In this document: piece by piece, positions 16,496 to 25,895 of the stretch | Position numbering within the stretch: the stretch's first letter is position 1 | Layout of the letters: every line of letters starts with the position of its first letter | From: Leptospirillum sp. | GTDB lineage: Bacteria; Nitrospirota; Leptospirillia; Leptospirillales; Leptospirillaceae | Assembly: GCA_027315205.1 (NCBI GenBank) | Contig: DAHUYM010000007.1 | Location: forward strand, 1-64,000 | Direction: 5' to 3' | Length of the DNA stretch: 64,000 nucleotides | Program-made: the position numbers and the translations under genes | The notes under the pieces: model-generated | Databases searched by the model: none | What the model was told of the DNA's origin: nothing | The model's input: the letters and a program-made list of their open reading frames with translations, nothing else

Positions 16496-16510
16496 TGAGA
16501 TTGATTCTCA
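16496..16510. promoter_or_regulatory. Fur box before the FTR1 operon
   Basis: TGAGATTGATTCTCA fits the 7-1-7 Fur inverted repeat (TGAGAAT-N-ATTCTCA type) with one mismatch between arms. It ends 25 bases from the FTR1 start codon. It also lies between FTR1 and the divergent chemoreceptor gene. Confidence 0.7.
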
Positions 16511-16713
16511 TGTTCAATTTTAATAGCTCTTTGGATTCCTGTCAAATGAAAATCGCCGAACAGTCCGAAAAGAGTCTAGATCACCCGTTTTATGGGGTCT
16601 GTAATTTGAGATACAATGAGGGGAATTGTGAAAAAGAAAAAGTCCTCCATCGGGTATATCGTAATTCTAGCGGTCTGGAAATCCATGGGCGGGTCACTGA
16701 AGGAGGAATAGGG

Positions 16714-17832
16714 ATGCCTTTTTTGGGATATGGGAGAAAAAACGGGGAGTCTTCTGCCCTGGATGTCGGAAATGGTTTGGCGCATTCGCTGAAGGCGCTG
16801 CCGGGCGATGACGGGGAGCTGTTCAGGCTCCGGGCGGAACTCTCCAGGGTCCAGGAGGAGAATCAAGGCTTCAGGAATCTTTTCGAGAGCATGCAGGTTT
16901 TCGGACAGTCGCTTCAGGAAACCCGTGACAGCATAGGGGTTCTGTCCAGCAATATGCAAAAGGAAAAGGAAAAAATACTCGTCGCTTCCGGTATTACGGA
17001 GAAAACCGGAGAAATGATGTCCCGGATGGCCGGAAATCTCCTGAAGATCGCCCACGAGACCCGGGACACGGCAAAAGACGTGGACCAGCTGAACCAGAGG
17101 ACAGGGCAGATCAGCGGGATCGTCCAGCTCATCAAGGAAGTGTCCGACCAGACGAACCTTTTGTCCTTGAATGCGGCGATCGAAGCGGCCCGGGCCGGTG
17201 AGCAGGGCCGGGGATTCGCCGTCGTCGCGGACGAAGTCCGAAAGCTGGCCGAACGGACCCGGAACGCCACGAACGAGATCACCACCCTCGTCAAGGCGAT
17301 CCAGGCCGAAACCCTCAGTACCAAAAGTCACATGGAGGTCTGGTCCGGGGAGTCGGAGCGTTTCAACAAGGAAGGAGAGGCCGCTTCCAGGAGCATGAAA
17401 GAAATCCTCGTTCTTTCCAAGGACATGGAGTCGATGGTTTCTGCGTCGTCCCTCAAGAGTTTCATGGATCTCCTGAAGATGGACCACCTCATCTATAAGT
17501 TCGAGGTCTACGGGATCCTCCTCGGCATTTCCGGGAAGAAGGCCGATGATCTGTCGTCTCACACCCATTGCCGTTTGGGAAAATGGTACTACGAAGGAGA
17601 GGGAAGGAAGTCTTACTCCGGCCTGAACGGATTTCGGGAGATCGAGGGTCCCCACGAAGATGTCCACAATGCCGCACAGGAAGCAGTCCGGCAACAGAGT
17701 GCGGGAGATCACGGGATGGTCTTTGTTGCCGTCAGGCGGATGGAAAGTTCCAGCATGAAAGTCCTGCAGTCCCTCGACATTCTGGAGAAGAGTGCCGAAA
17801 GACTTTGGGATGCTCCGGGAGGACCGAAGTGA
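16714..17832 (+). CDS. Soluble methyl-accepting chemotaxis protein with CZB zinc-sensor domain
   Basis: A 372-residue chemoreceptor without membrane helices. Residues about 20-70 form a coiled coil. The signalling tip is [35 protein letters not shown], the canonical MCP hairpin. The C-terminal region (about 250-350) is a chemoreceptor zinc-binding domain with [28 protein letters not shown] and [11 protein letters not shown], supplying the His-Cys-His-His set. Such receptors sense zinc or zinc-linked oxidants. The ATG at 16714 follows AAGGAGG seven bases away; a longer frame from 16492 has no family content. Divergent from the FTR1 operon. Confidence 0.92.
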   Translation: MPFLGYGRKNGESSALDVGNGLAHSLKALPGDDGELFRLRAELSRVQEENQGFRNLFESMQVFGQSLQETRDSIGVLSSNMQKEKEKILVASGITEKTGEMMSRMAGNLLKIAHETRDTAKDVDQLNQRTGQISGIVQLIKEVSDQTNLLSLNAAIEAARAGEQGRGFAVVADEVRKLAERTRNATNEITTLVKAIQAETLSTKSHMEVWSGESERFNKEGEAASRSMKEILVLSKDMESMVSASSLKSFMDLLKMDHLIYKFEVYGILLGISGKKADDLSSHTHCRLGKWYYEGEGRKSYSGLNGFREIEGPHEDVHNAAQEAVRQQSAGDHGMVFVAVRRMESSSMKVLQSLDILEKSAERLWDAPGGPK

Positions 17833-17870
17833 ATTTCTTTCCGTTCTGATCGTCCGCAAGGACCAGGGCC

Positions 17871-20800
17871 GTGATCGAACTTGTCCAGGGACGCCGTCTC
17901 GAAAGCCTTCTTGCCCATCTCGCGGTTCGCCTCGGTTTTCCAAGGGATCCCCTTTTCCCGGATATCCTGGTCGTCCCGACCGTGGGCATGGCCAGATGGG
18001 TTCGGTTTGCTGTGGCGGAATCCAACGAAGGTTTCTGCCACTTCCGGATCCTCCCGGTCGGAAGCTTCCTATGGGAGCTCTTCGGAAGCGTGCTGACCGG
18101 CCTCCCGGCCGAACCTCTTTCGATTCCCGCCCTGACCGTCGAGATCGTCCGGGTCCTGATTTCGCCTTCAAAGCATCCGCAACTGTCTTCCGCCGGCCTC
18201 GAACTTCCTTCTTTCAGGGAAGATCCTTACTGGTACTACGATTTTGCCCGCCGACTGGCCGATCTGTATGACCGTCTCACCCTGTACCGCCCAGAAATCA
18301 TTCTGGCGTGGGAGGAAGGTGAGTCGGGCCGATGGGGGGACGACATATGGCTGTCCCGCATCTGGCGGCTCGCAAGTACCGGATTCCCGGACCACCGGGC
18401 GGCTCTCCTCAGAAAAATCAAGGCATCCCTCGTAGACAGCGGCGTACGGGAGAGGCTTCGGGCACAGTATCCGTTCCCGATCCATGTGTTTGGCCATCCT
18501 CTTCTCCCCCCGGTTGTCATCGGCCTCCTTGTGGAAGTCTCGGAATTTCTCGACGTCGTCGTCTATCATCCATCTCCTTCGGGAGAGTACTCCCTTTACG
18601 AAGGACGGCGTCAAAATCTGTCCGGGAACGAAACCTTCCATTCCGGAAACCGGCTTCTCCGGGCGTTAGGGCACCAGCATCAGGCCATGCAGCAGATCCT
18701 TCTGGAATCGGTGTCCCAATGGGAAGAGGATTCGGATCGGGGGGCTGTTCCGGCGTCTTCGCTCCTTTCCATGGTCAAGGAGGACATCTGGTACGACCGG
18801 GAAAGACCGGAAGCCGGTGATCTTTCCCGTGAGATTTCCCCCGAGGACGGGTCGATCCGGATCTATGTATGCGACAGTCCCCTGGATGAGGTGGAAAGGC
18901 TCCGGAGGACCCTTTTCGAACTGATGTCCCGGGTTCCGGGCCTGGAGCCTTCGGACATCGTTGTGCTCGCCCCCGATATGGAACGTTACACACCCTTCGT
19001 GGAGGGCGTTTTCCTCGCGGATCCCCCCGATTTCAGGATCCCTTTTACTCTGTCGGCAGATACCCCTTCATCAGGACTTCTCTCCTGGTTTCTTGGACTC
19101 CTGGAGATCGCGGACAGCCCCTTTTCCGCACTCGATGTCCTTTCTCTCCTGGAGTCCGAGGGGATCCGGCACGCGTTCGGCTTCGGAATCGAGGACCTCC
19201 CGGCCCTCGACCGGATCGTAAGGCGTCTTGGAATTCTCTGGGGACTGGATGGTCTTACCCGGGAACGGTTTGGAAGCCCCGAACCGTACAGGAACACGTT
19301 CCAGTACGGACGCGACAGGATGCTCTTGTCCCTGGCCCGCGCCCAAGCCCTCCCCGGCGACGGGGCCATGATCCCGCTCGAAAACGCCGATCCCGACATA
19401 TGGTCCCTGTTTGAACGGTTCCTTGTCTTTCTCGATCGCCTCGACACCCTGAAAGACAAGGCCGGAGGAACCCACACCCTGGATGAATGGGGAATGCTCC
19501 TGGAAGGGATTCTTTCCGACTTTTTCCCGGAAGAGCCCGACAGTCCGATGGACGAACGGGAGAGGGAGCTTCTCCGGGAATGCTTGCTCCGGTTCAAACG
19601 ATCCGGGCCGATGCCAGAGGCACGGTGGGATCTCTCGAGCGTTCGCCGGATCGTGGAAAAGGAAGCCGGTGAGGAGAGCAGGGACCGTGCCATCCTCACC
19701 GGGAAAGGTGTCCTGTTTTCCAACATGGTTCCGGTCCGTGGGATCCCGTTCCGGGTTGTCTGGATCCTCGGAATGGAAAACGGGTCGTTTCCAAGGCCCG
19801 ATCGCCCCCTGTCCTTCGATTTTCTCGGTCACCACCCGAAACCGGGAGACCGCTCCGTATGGGAAGACGACAATGCCCTTTTCCTCGATGCACTCTTGTC
19901 GGCAGGCTCCGTGTTCGGAGTCAGCTACACCGGAAAAAACCCTAAAGGGGCTGGGATCATTCCCCCATCGTCTCCGGTTGTCCTGCTTCTCGAAGCGATC
20001 CGGGAAGGCTTCGGAGACGATGTCGCAACACGCGTGGTTCAGGAACAAAAACCGGAAGGAAGACCGGTGGGTTCCGGGTGCAATCCGGATCGGACCTTCT
20101 GGAGCCGTTCACCAATTCACGATATCCCCTGGGAAGGGGAAAGGGACGTCTCCGATCTCATGGAATTCCTCCGGTCTCCTTCCGCTTATCTCCTTGAACA
20201 TTGGGGGAGCGTCAGACCGACTCGCGACAGGGAGGCCCTTCCCGAATCGGAGCCATTTCTTGTCGAAAGGCGGACCGAAAGGGGGCTGGCCCGGTACCTT
20301 TCCCGGAGGATGGGAGGAGGAAGCTTTCCCGGTCCGGAAGCGTTCCTGGAAAGTTCGGGAGACCTCCCTCACGGCACGGTCCGGGAATGGGAGATGGCCG
20401 ATTTGAAGGTCATGGGGAACAGGTTCGACGAACTCGCGGACCGTTTGGGATCGGAAGGATTGGTCTACGGCCCGGTTCCGGTCTCCGAAGACATCCGGGA
20501 TCCTGATCGAAACGGAAGCATCCGTCTCACGGGCGCTCTGCTTCTCTGGAGCCGTCCATCCGGCACGTGGTCCGCGGTGTTCCCGAAGGAGATGTTGGGA
20601 TCGGAATGGCTCCGTGCCTGGGCGATGCATCTTCTGATGCAAAGAAGGGAACCTTTTGGAGGATGGCATGGACGGGTCTATTGCCTGACCCGGTCCGGGG
20701 GATGGACGGAGCATGTCCTCAGTCCTCCGGAGGCGCCGGAAGCGCACCTTGAAACGCTCATCCGGTATTATCTGGAAGGCGGGCTCAGGCCTCTTCCCCT

Positions 20801-21131
20801 GTTTTCCAAAAGCTCTTTGGCGTACGCAGGCGCGCTTTCCGGAAAAGGTCTGACCCTTGCGACGTTCCCCCTTGACGGACGCACGGCCGATCTTCGCAGG
20901 AAAGGCCTGGAAAAGGCACATAAGTCCTGGACCGGAACGGAGTTCGAAATGGGAGAGGGGATCTATCCGGAACACCATCTGCTCTATGCCGATTCGTCTT
21001 TGATTCCCCATCCCGACGTCCTGGGGGATCCCCGGGCCCCCCTGGCCGAATTCGAACGTCTGTCGCTTTTGTTTTTCCTGCCGATTTTTGCCGCCAGTGA
21101 CGCCAAGCCGGAGACGGAGGAGGGCACTTGA
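17871..21131 (+). CDS. recC: RecBCD subunit RecC
   Basis: A 1086-residue protein of normal RecC length. The N-terminus (VIELVQGRRLESLLAHLA, then ILVVPTVGMARWV) is the RecC start with the GMxRW box. A middle block (PVRGIPFRVVWILGMENGSFPR, DDNALFLDALLSA) is the degenerate helicase-like region. The C-terminal third (DISDLMEFLRSPSAYLLEHW-type pattern) is the inactive nuclease-like domain. RecC recognises Chi and splits strands in the RecBCD complex. GTG start; stop overlaps the recB TTG. RecD is not encoded nearby. Confidence 0.9.
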   Translation: MIELVQGRRLESLLAHLAVRLGFPRDPLFPDILVVPTVGMARWVRFAVAESNEGFCHFRILPVGSFLWELFGSVLTGLPAEPLSIPALTVEIVRVLISPSKHPQLSSAGLELPSFREDPYWYYDFARRLADLYDRLTLYRPEIILAWEEGESGRWGDDIWLSRIWRLASTGFPDHRAALLRKIKASLVDSGVRERLRAQYPFPIHVFGHPLLPPVVIGLLVEVSEFLDVVVYHPSPSGEYSLYEGRRQNLSGNETFHSGNRLLRALGHQHQAMQQILLESVSQWEEDSDRGAVPASSLLSMVKEDIWYDRERPEAGDLSREISPEDGSIRIYVCDSPLDEVERLRRTLFELMSRVPGLEPSDIVVLAPDMERYTPFVEGVFLADPPDFRIPFTLSADTPSSGLLSWFLGLLEIADSPFSALDVLSLLESEGIRHAFGFGIEDLPALDRIVRRLGILWGLDGLTRERFGSPEPYRNTFQYGRDRMLLSLARAQALPGDGAMIPLENADPDIWSLFERFLVFLDRLDTLKDKAGGTHTLDEWGMLLEGILSDFFPEEPDSPMDERERELLRECLLRFKRSGPMPEARWDLSSVRRIVEKEAGEESRDRAILTGKGVLFSNMVPVRGIPFRVVWILGMENGSFPRPDRPLSFDFLGHHPKPGDRSVWEDDNALFLDALLSAGSVFGVSYTGKNPKGAGIIPPSSPVVLLLEAIREGFGDDVATRVVQEQKPEGRPVGSGCNPDRTFWSRSPIHDIPWEGERDVSDLMEFLRSPSAYLLEHWGSVRPTRDREALPESEPFLVERRTERGLARYLSRRMGGGSFPGPEAFLESSGDLPHGTVREWEMADLKVMGNRFDELADRLGSEGLVYGPVPVSEDIRDPDRNGSIRLTGALLLWSRPSGTWSAVFPKEMLGSEWLRAWAMHLLMQRREPFGGWHGRVYCLTRSGGWTEHVLSPPEAPEAHLETLIRYYLEGGLRPLPLFSKSSLAYAGALSGKGLTLATFPLDGRTADLRRKGLEKAHKSWTGTEFEMGEGIYPEHHLLYADSSLIPHPDVLGDPRAPLAEFERLSLLFFLPIFAASDAKPETEEGT

Positions 21132-24100
21132 ACGGTTTCGAAACATCGGAACAGCTCCTTCAGGCGATCGACCTGGACCGTGCGGCCCTCATAGAGGCGA
21201 GTGCGGGCACAGGGAAGACGACACTGATCACGGGCCTTTTCCTCCGTGCCCTCCTCGAGCGGGAAGAGTGCACCATCGAGCGCCTCCTGGTCGTGACCTT
21301 TACGAATGCCGCGACCTCCGAGCTGATCGACCGGATCCGGGACCTTTTGTACGACGTCCTCGGCCAGATCGAAAAAAACAAACCCCCGAAGAAAGAAAAC
21401 AGCTGGACGACCGGTCTAATCGACCGGGCCAGGATACGTCTAGGTCAGTCCGGAGCCGATCCGGGTGAGATCGGCCGGATTTTCCAGGGCCGGGTCCGGG
21501 ACGCGATCGACCGGATCGGCCAGGCACAGATTCAGACCATCCACGCATTCTGCCTGAAGGTTCTCTCGGAATTCGCTCTCGAAACCGGTTTGCCTTTTGA
21601 GAGGACCCTTGTGACGGATTCGAAGGAAGAGTGGCTCATGGCATTGGAGACAGTCTTCCGGAGCCTTATCGAAGCCGGGCCCGCGCCGTTCGTTTATTAC
21701 CTTCTCGAGCGCAAATTATCGACGGCAAAAGGCCCGATACCCTGGACCCCCGAATCTTTTTACACTCTGTTGCGTCCCTTTGAGTCGATCCTGGACCACT
21801 CCCCGGAAGGAGTGAAAGACATGGACGACGATGAAGGAGTGGACGCGCAGGTTCTCGAAACCTTCCGGAGGATCGAAAGCTCTCTCCGGGCTCTCTGGAG
21901 TACGGACCGGGAGATCATAAGGAATCTTTTGGAAGACGGCCGGCTGAGCGGGAAGAAATACCGAAAAAAAGCGATCGAGACATTCCCGGACTGGTTCGAG
22001 CGGGAACTGGCCCACCCCCTCTTTCTTGTTCACCGCGTCCTAGAATCCCGCAACGGAAAGACTCAAGGACATCAGACACCTTCCTCCTGGGGGAAGTGGG
22101 GAGCGAGGGTCCTCAACGCGTCCCTGAAGGCAAAAGGGAAACCGTTCGAACATCCCTTTTTTTCCCTGATCGACGAGATGGCCGATACCTCCCAAGACCT
22201 CGTGGTCCTGTGGGAGGCCCGTGTCGGGAAGACGATCCGGAGGATGATCGGAAGGTCGGGGGTCGCACTCGACCGACAAAAGAAAAAACGCAAGATCGCG
22301 TTTCACGGGGATCTGCTGATCGATCTTTTGAACGTTCTGCGAGACCCGTCGGCCGGCCCCCGGCTCCTCGTTCGCCTGTCGGAGCGCTATCGTCTGGTGC
22401 TGATCGACGAGTTCCAGGACACCGATCCCGTGCAGACCGAAATTTTCGAGCGGTGGAAACTGTCCCGGAAAACGCCGCTGATTCTGGTCGGCGACCCCAA
22501 GCAATCGATTTACCGGTTCCGGGGTGCGGACCTGAACGCGTATGTCGCGTTTCGGAGCCGGTTTCCCGGGGAAATCCGGTCGCTGTGGGAAAACTTCCGT
22601 TCCTCCCCGGGGCTTCTCGAATCGTTCAACCGTCTTTTTTCCGATCATGAAACTCCCTTCCTGACTCCGGGAATCGACTATGTCCGGCTTCGGTCCCGGG
22701 GAATGGAAAGGAGCCTGACCTCCCGAGGCAATCCTTTCCCGTCGATTCGGTTCTGGGGAAGAGGTTCCGGCGCGGAAACGCTTTCGAAAACGGATCTCAA
22801 GGAAAGGCTGGCGAGGGAAACCGCTTTCGGGATCGCCCGTTTTCTCGAGGACGGTTCCGACATCCGTCTCGATGGAAAGCGGGTGTCCCCGGAATCGATC
22901 GCCGTCCTGGTCCGGACCAACGATGAAGGCGCGACCGTCCGGAACGAACTTTCGAAACTGGGAATCCCGGCGTCCCTCGAATCCCAGGAAATTGTCTACC
23001 GGACGCGTGAAGCAGTCGACCTCGACTGGATCCTGAGGGCGGTCTGGGATCCGGCGGACGAAGGAAAGCGGATCCTGGCGCTCGCGACCGGACTGATCGG
23101 CTGGAACGCCGAGGAAATCGACGATGCGCGCCGTCGTTCCACCGCATGGGAAGGAATCGCTGTGGCGTTCGCCGGTTTCCGGCAAATCTGGGCCCGTCAC
23201 GGGGTCTACCCGATGTTCCTCAGGCTTTGGAAAGCGTACGGGATCGATTCGAGGCTCGACCGGCGGTCGGACGGCCCAAGGATGCGGACGAACACGTGGC
23301 ATCTCCTGGAACTTCTGAATGAAGCGGAGCGTCGCCAGGGGCTTTCTCCCGAACGACTGATCGCCCATTTCGCAAAGAAAAGGACGATGGAAGGAAGCCC
23401 GGGGGAAGAAGAGTTCCTTCGCCCGGAACCCGGTTCGGACCATGTCCGGATCCTCACCGTTCACAAGGCGAAAGGGCTGGGATTCGATATCGTCTTCTGT
23501 CCGTATCTCTGGGAAGCGGGTTCGGGTTGGCGGGACGGTTCCGTGCCGGATTTGATTTACCGGGAAGGTGAGGACGGAGGGTTCCGGGTAACAGGCGAAA
23601 TTGAAAAGCGGGACCGGGACAGCCTCATCCGCTCGGATCTGGCGGAACAGATTCGCCTGTTTTACGTGGCCCTCACACGAGCCAAGGTTCATGTCACCCT
23701 GTACTGGGACCCGGGTCTGCTCGCCAACGCCAAATGTCTCCTTTCCGGGTCCTCCTGGATTCTCCAGGGCTATCCGTTCAGCCACGAATCCGGGGGATCC
23801 CGGACCGAAGAAGATATTTTCGAACGCATCCGGTTCGGGATGGCTCAACGCGAGGCCGGTGAGCGGGTGCGCGATTTCGAACGACTTCTTGAGCGGCTCG
23901 GGGAGGAGGCAAAGTGGATGCCATTCGATCCGGAACCCTCCGGTCTTGCGGTCGGGTCCGCGGTCAAAGAGAACTCCGCCGGGCCGGAGGAAATGCCTCC
24001 CCCGGCACTCCTGCCCAGGGGATGGGAGGTGACGAGCTTCACCCGCCTGACGGCCTATCGGGAAGGAGAGTTCCCGGAGGAAAGGCCCGGCCTTGACGAG

Positions 24101-24892
24101 AGCCTCTCGCCTGGCATCGAAAGCGGCACAGGGCTCCCGGGCGGGACGAAAACGGGAACGATGCTGCACAAGATCCTGGAACGGGTCGACTTTGAGGATC
24201 CGCTTTCCCTGTCGGCCGAGGTGCCGCCGATCCTCGATTCGTTCGGATTCCGGGTCGAAGACTGGGTCGGGGATGTTGTCCGCAGGCTGACACGGGTTTT
24301 CGACACGCCGCTTCTGCCGGGAACGGATTTTTGTCTTCGCGACCTTCCCAGACGCCAGACGATTCGGGAAATGGAGTTCTCGCTTCCGGTGCGTTCGTTC
24401 CTCCCCGACGCCCTTTGGCACCTTCTCCGCGCTAACGGGATCCGGGTCCCGGGGATGCCGGGCTCCTCCCCGGAGTTGGGCCGGCGGATCAAGGGGTTTT
24501 TAAACGGGACGCTCGACCTTGTGTTTCTGAGGGAAGGGCGATATTCGATCGCCGATTACAAGTCGAACGGTCTGGGAGCCTCGAGAGCGGAGTATGCCCA
24601 CGACAGGCTCGAGGACGCCATGGAACGGGAAGGGTATTTCATCCAGGCGTTTTTGTACACGATGGCTCTTCATCGATATTTGTCCGGGAGAGTACCGGAT
24701 TACGACTATGACCGGCATGTGGGGGAAGTGCATTACCTGTTTATTCGCGGGATGAATCCGGGTTCCCATGAAGGCGTGTATACCTGGAGATTCCCGATGA
24801 ACCTGGTTCTGGAAGGTGCGCGCATCCTCGATCGGGGCATGGGGGAACCTTCGGGGTATCCGGCGGGAATCCTTCTCCGGCATCCATCCTGA
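21128..24892 (+). CDS. recB: RecBCD helicase-nuclease subunit RecB
   Basis: A 1254-residue protein. Walker A is EASAGTGKTTLITGLFLRALL at about residues 19-39; helicase motif II is LIDEFQDTDPVQTEIFERW and motif III is VGDPKQSIYRFRGADL; motif VI is RLFYVALTRAKVHV. The C-terminus carries the nuclease signature GTLDLVFLREGRYSIADYKSN (D...DYK). It unwinds and degrades DNA from double-strand ends and loads RecA. TTG start after GGAGGAGGG, overlapping the recC stop by four bases. Confidence 0.93.
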   Translation: MNGFETSEQLLQAIDLDRAALIEASAGTGKTTLITGLFLRALLEREECTIERLLVVTFTNAATSELIDRIRDLLYDVLGQIEKNKPPKKENSWTTGLIDRARIRLGQSGADPGEIGRIFQGRVRDAIDRIGQAQIQTIHAFCLKVLSEFALETGLPFERTLVTDSKEEWLMALETVFRSLIEAGPAPFVYYLLERKLSTAKGPIPWTPESFYTLLRPFESILDHSPEGVKDMDDDEGVDAQVLETFRRIESSLRALWSTDREIIRNLLEDGRLSGKKYRKKAIETFPDWFERELAHPLFLVHRVLESRNGKTQGHQTPSSWGKWGARVLNASLKAKGKPFEHPFFSLIDEMADTSQDLVVLWEARVGKTIRRMIGRSGVALDRQKKKRKIAFHGDLLIDLLNVLRDPSAGPRLLVRLSERYRLVLIDEFQDTDPVQTEIFERWKLSRKTPLILVGDPKQSIYRFRGADLNAYVAFRSRFPGEIRSLWENFRSSPGLLESFNRLFSDHETPFLTPGIDYVRLRSRGMERSLTSRGNPFPSIRFWGRGSGAETLSKTDLKERLARETAFGIARFLEDGSDIRLDGKRVSPESIAVLVRTNDEGATVRNELSKLGIPASLESQEIVYRTREAVDLDWILRAVWDPADEGKRILALATGLIGWNAEEIDDARRRSTAWEGIAVAFAGFRQIWARHGVYPMFLRLWKAYGIDSRLDRRSDGPRMRTNTWHLLELLNEAERRQGLSPERLIAHFAKKRTMEGSPGEEEFLRPEPGSDHVRILTVHKAKGLGFDIVFCPYLWEAGSGWRDGSVPDLIYREGEDGGFRVTGEIEKRDRDSLIRSDLAEQIRLFYVALTRAKVHVTLYWDPGLLANAKCLLSGSSWILQGYPFSHESGGSRTEEDIFERIRFGMAQREAGERVRDFERLLERLGEEAKWMPFDPEPSGLAVGSAVKENSAGPEEMPPPALLPRGWEVTSFTRLTAYREGEFPEERPGLDESLSPGIESGTGLPGGTKTGTMLHKILERVDFEDPLSLSAEVPPILDSFGFRVEDWVGDVVRRLTRVFDTPLLPGTDFCLRDLPRRQTIREMEFSLPVRSFLPDALWHLLRANGIRVPGMPGSSPELGRRIKGFLNGTLDLVFLREGRYSIADYKSNGLGASRAEYAHDRLEDAMEREGYFIQAFLYTMALHRYLSGRVPDYDYDRHVGEVHYLFIRGMNPGSHEGVYTWRFPMNLVLEGARILDRGMGEPSGYPAGILLRHPS

Positions 24893-24918
24893 ACAGTTGA
24901 CAGGCGCCTTTTTTAATA

Positions 24919-24933
24919 TGAGAATGATTATCA
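24919..24933. promoter_or_regulatory. Fur box before the outer-membrane protein gene
   Basis: TGAGAATGATTATCA is a near-perfect 7-1-7 Fur site (one mismatch between arms) in an AT-rich stretch. It sits 21 bases upstream of the GTG start at 24954. Confidence 0.8.
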
Positions 24934-24953
24934 TTATTAAAAAAGGAGGTTCT

Positions 24954-25847
24954 GTGTCGTGTTTGTCGTGCAAGAGTTTGTTTGTGCTGTCTGTTCTGGC
25001 CGGAATGACGTTACTGGGGGCGAACCGGGAAGCCTGGGGAGATCCGGTTTCCCCGGGAGCCGATTCGGCAAACCCTGGGGCGGTGTTGCCAGCGCCCGTG
25101 GGGGATTCGTCGAATACAGCCCTTCCTCTCGATCAGGACAGGGGTGTCGTCCGAAGCATCAACATCGAGGAATCCTGGGTCGAGAACGCGATCTATTTCC
25201 ATTCGATCAATGCGGACGATTTATCGGCCGGAAACACCTGGACCCTTTCCGGGGAACTTGATTTTGCCTTCAACTCCTGGTTTGGAGGGGAATTTGATTT
25301 TCCCGTTTTTCTGATGAACTATCCTTTGGGTTCCGGTCCTTCCGCGTTCGGTCCCCTTGATGCGGGGATCCGGGTCGTTCCTTTTCAGACGGGTTCGGAG
25401 GTCTCCCGGCAGGCGGCGATCCTGTCCATCGAGGTGGAAGGAAACTGGTGGCCGACCCCCCAGGTCCGGAACTTTCCCGGACAGGGGGATTCCGTGTCGG
25501 CGGAGTTTCTTTGGGCGTACCGGTATCATCGTGTATATTTTCAGGGAATCACCGGATACACTATGCCCGTCGGGCCGGGAGCCGTTGCCAACCCTTTTTT
25601 CCAGGTTAGCGCCGGAAGGACCTGGGAAGGGGTTTGGGCGCTCCAGCTCGAGACGGATGTGAATGGGGCGGTTCCGATGTCCAACGGGCAAACGGTTTCG
25701 GTTGTCTCCGTGATCCCCGAAGTGGCCTATATGCCGTTCGGGGACATTTGGCTGAACGAAATCGGAGAAGGTCTTTCGATCTATGGAAGCATGGGACCCC
25801 AACCGACGACCTATTTCATGATGGAGTATGAATTCCATGGGTTCTGA
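24954..25847 (+). CDS. Fur-controlled outer-membrane protein
   Basis: A 297-residue protein with a signal peptide that contains two early cysteines (SCLSCKSLFVLSVLAGMTLLG, cleavage near AWGD). The mature part has alternating beta strands (SGELDFAFNSWFGGEFDFPVFLMNY, AAILSIEVEGNWWPTP, YRYHRVYFQGITGYTMPVG, YFMMEYEFHGF), typical of an 8-12 strand barrel ending in aromatic F. The GTG at 24954 follows AAGGAGG; upstream in-frame codons lie across the Fur box. No TonB box or plug domain is seen, so it is not a siderophore receptor. Low iron should induce it. Function unknown. Confidence 0.75.
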   Translation: MSCLSCKSLFVLSVLAGMTLLGANREAWGDPVSPGADSANPGAVLPAPVGDSSNTALPLDQDRGVVRSINIEESWVENAIYFHSINADDLSAGNTWTLSGELDFAFNSWFGGEFDFPVFLMNYPLGSGPSAFGPLDAGIRVVPFQTGSEVSRQAAILSIEVEGNWWPTPQVRNFPGQGDSVSAEFLWAYRYHRVYFQGITGYTMPVGPGAVANPFFQVSAGRTWEGVWALQLETDVNGAVPMSNGQTVSVVSVIPEVAYMPFGDIWLNEIGEGLSIYGSMGPQPTTYFMMEYEFHGF

Positions 25848-25895
25848 TCCGGGCCGGAAAACCCATTTGTTCGGTCGATCCATCGGGGATCGTCC

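Noticed and set aside
22040-24421. 793-codon open frame opposite recB
   Set aside because: It lies wholly antisense to RecB motifs and reflects codon bias of a GC-rich gene; no domain content.
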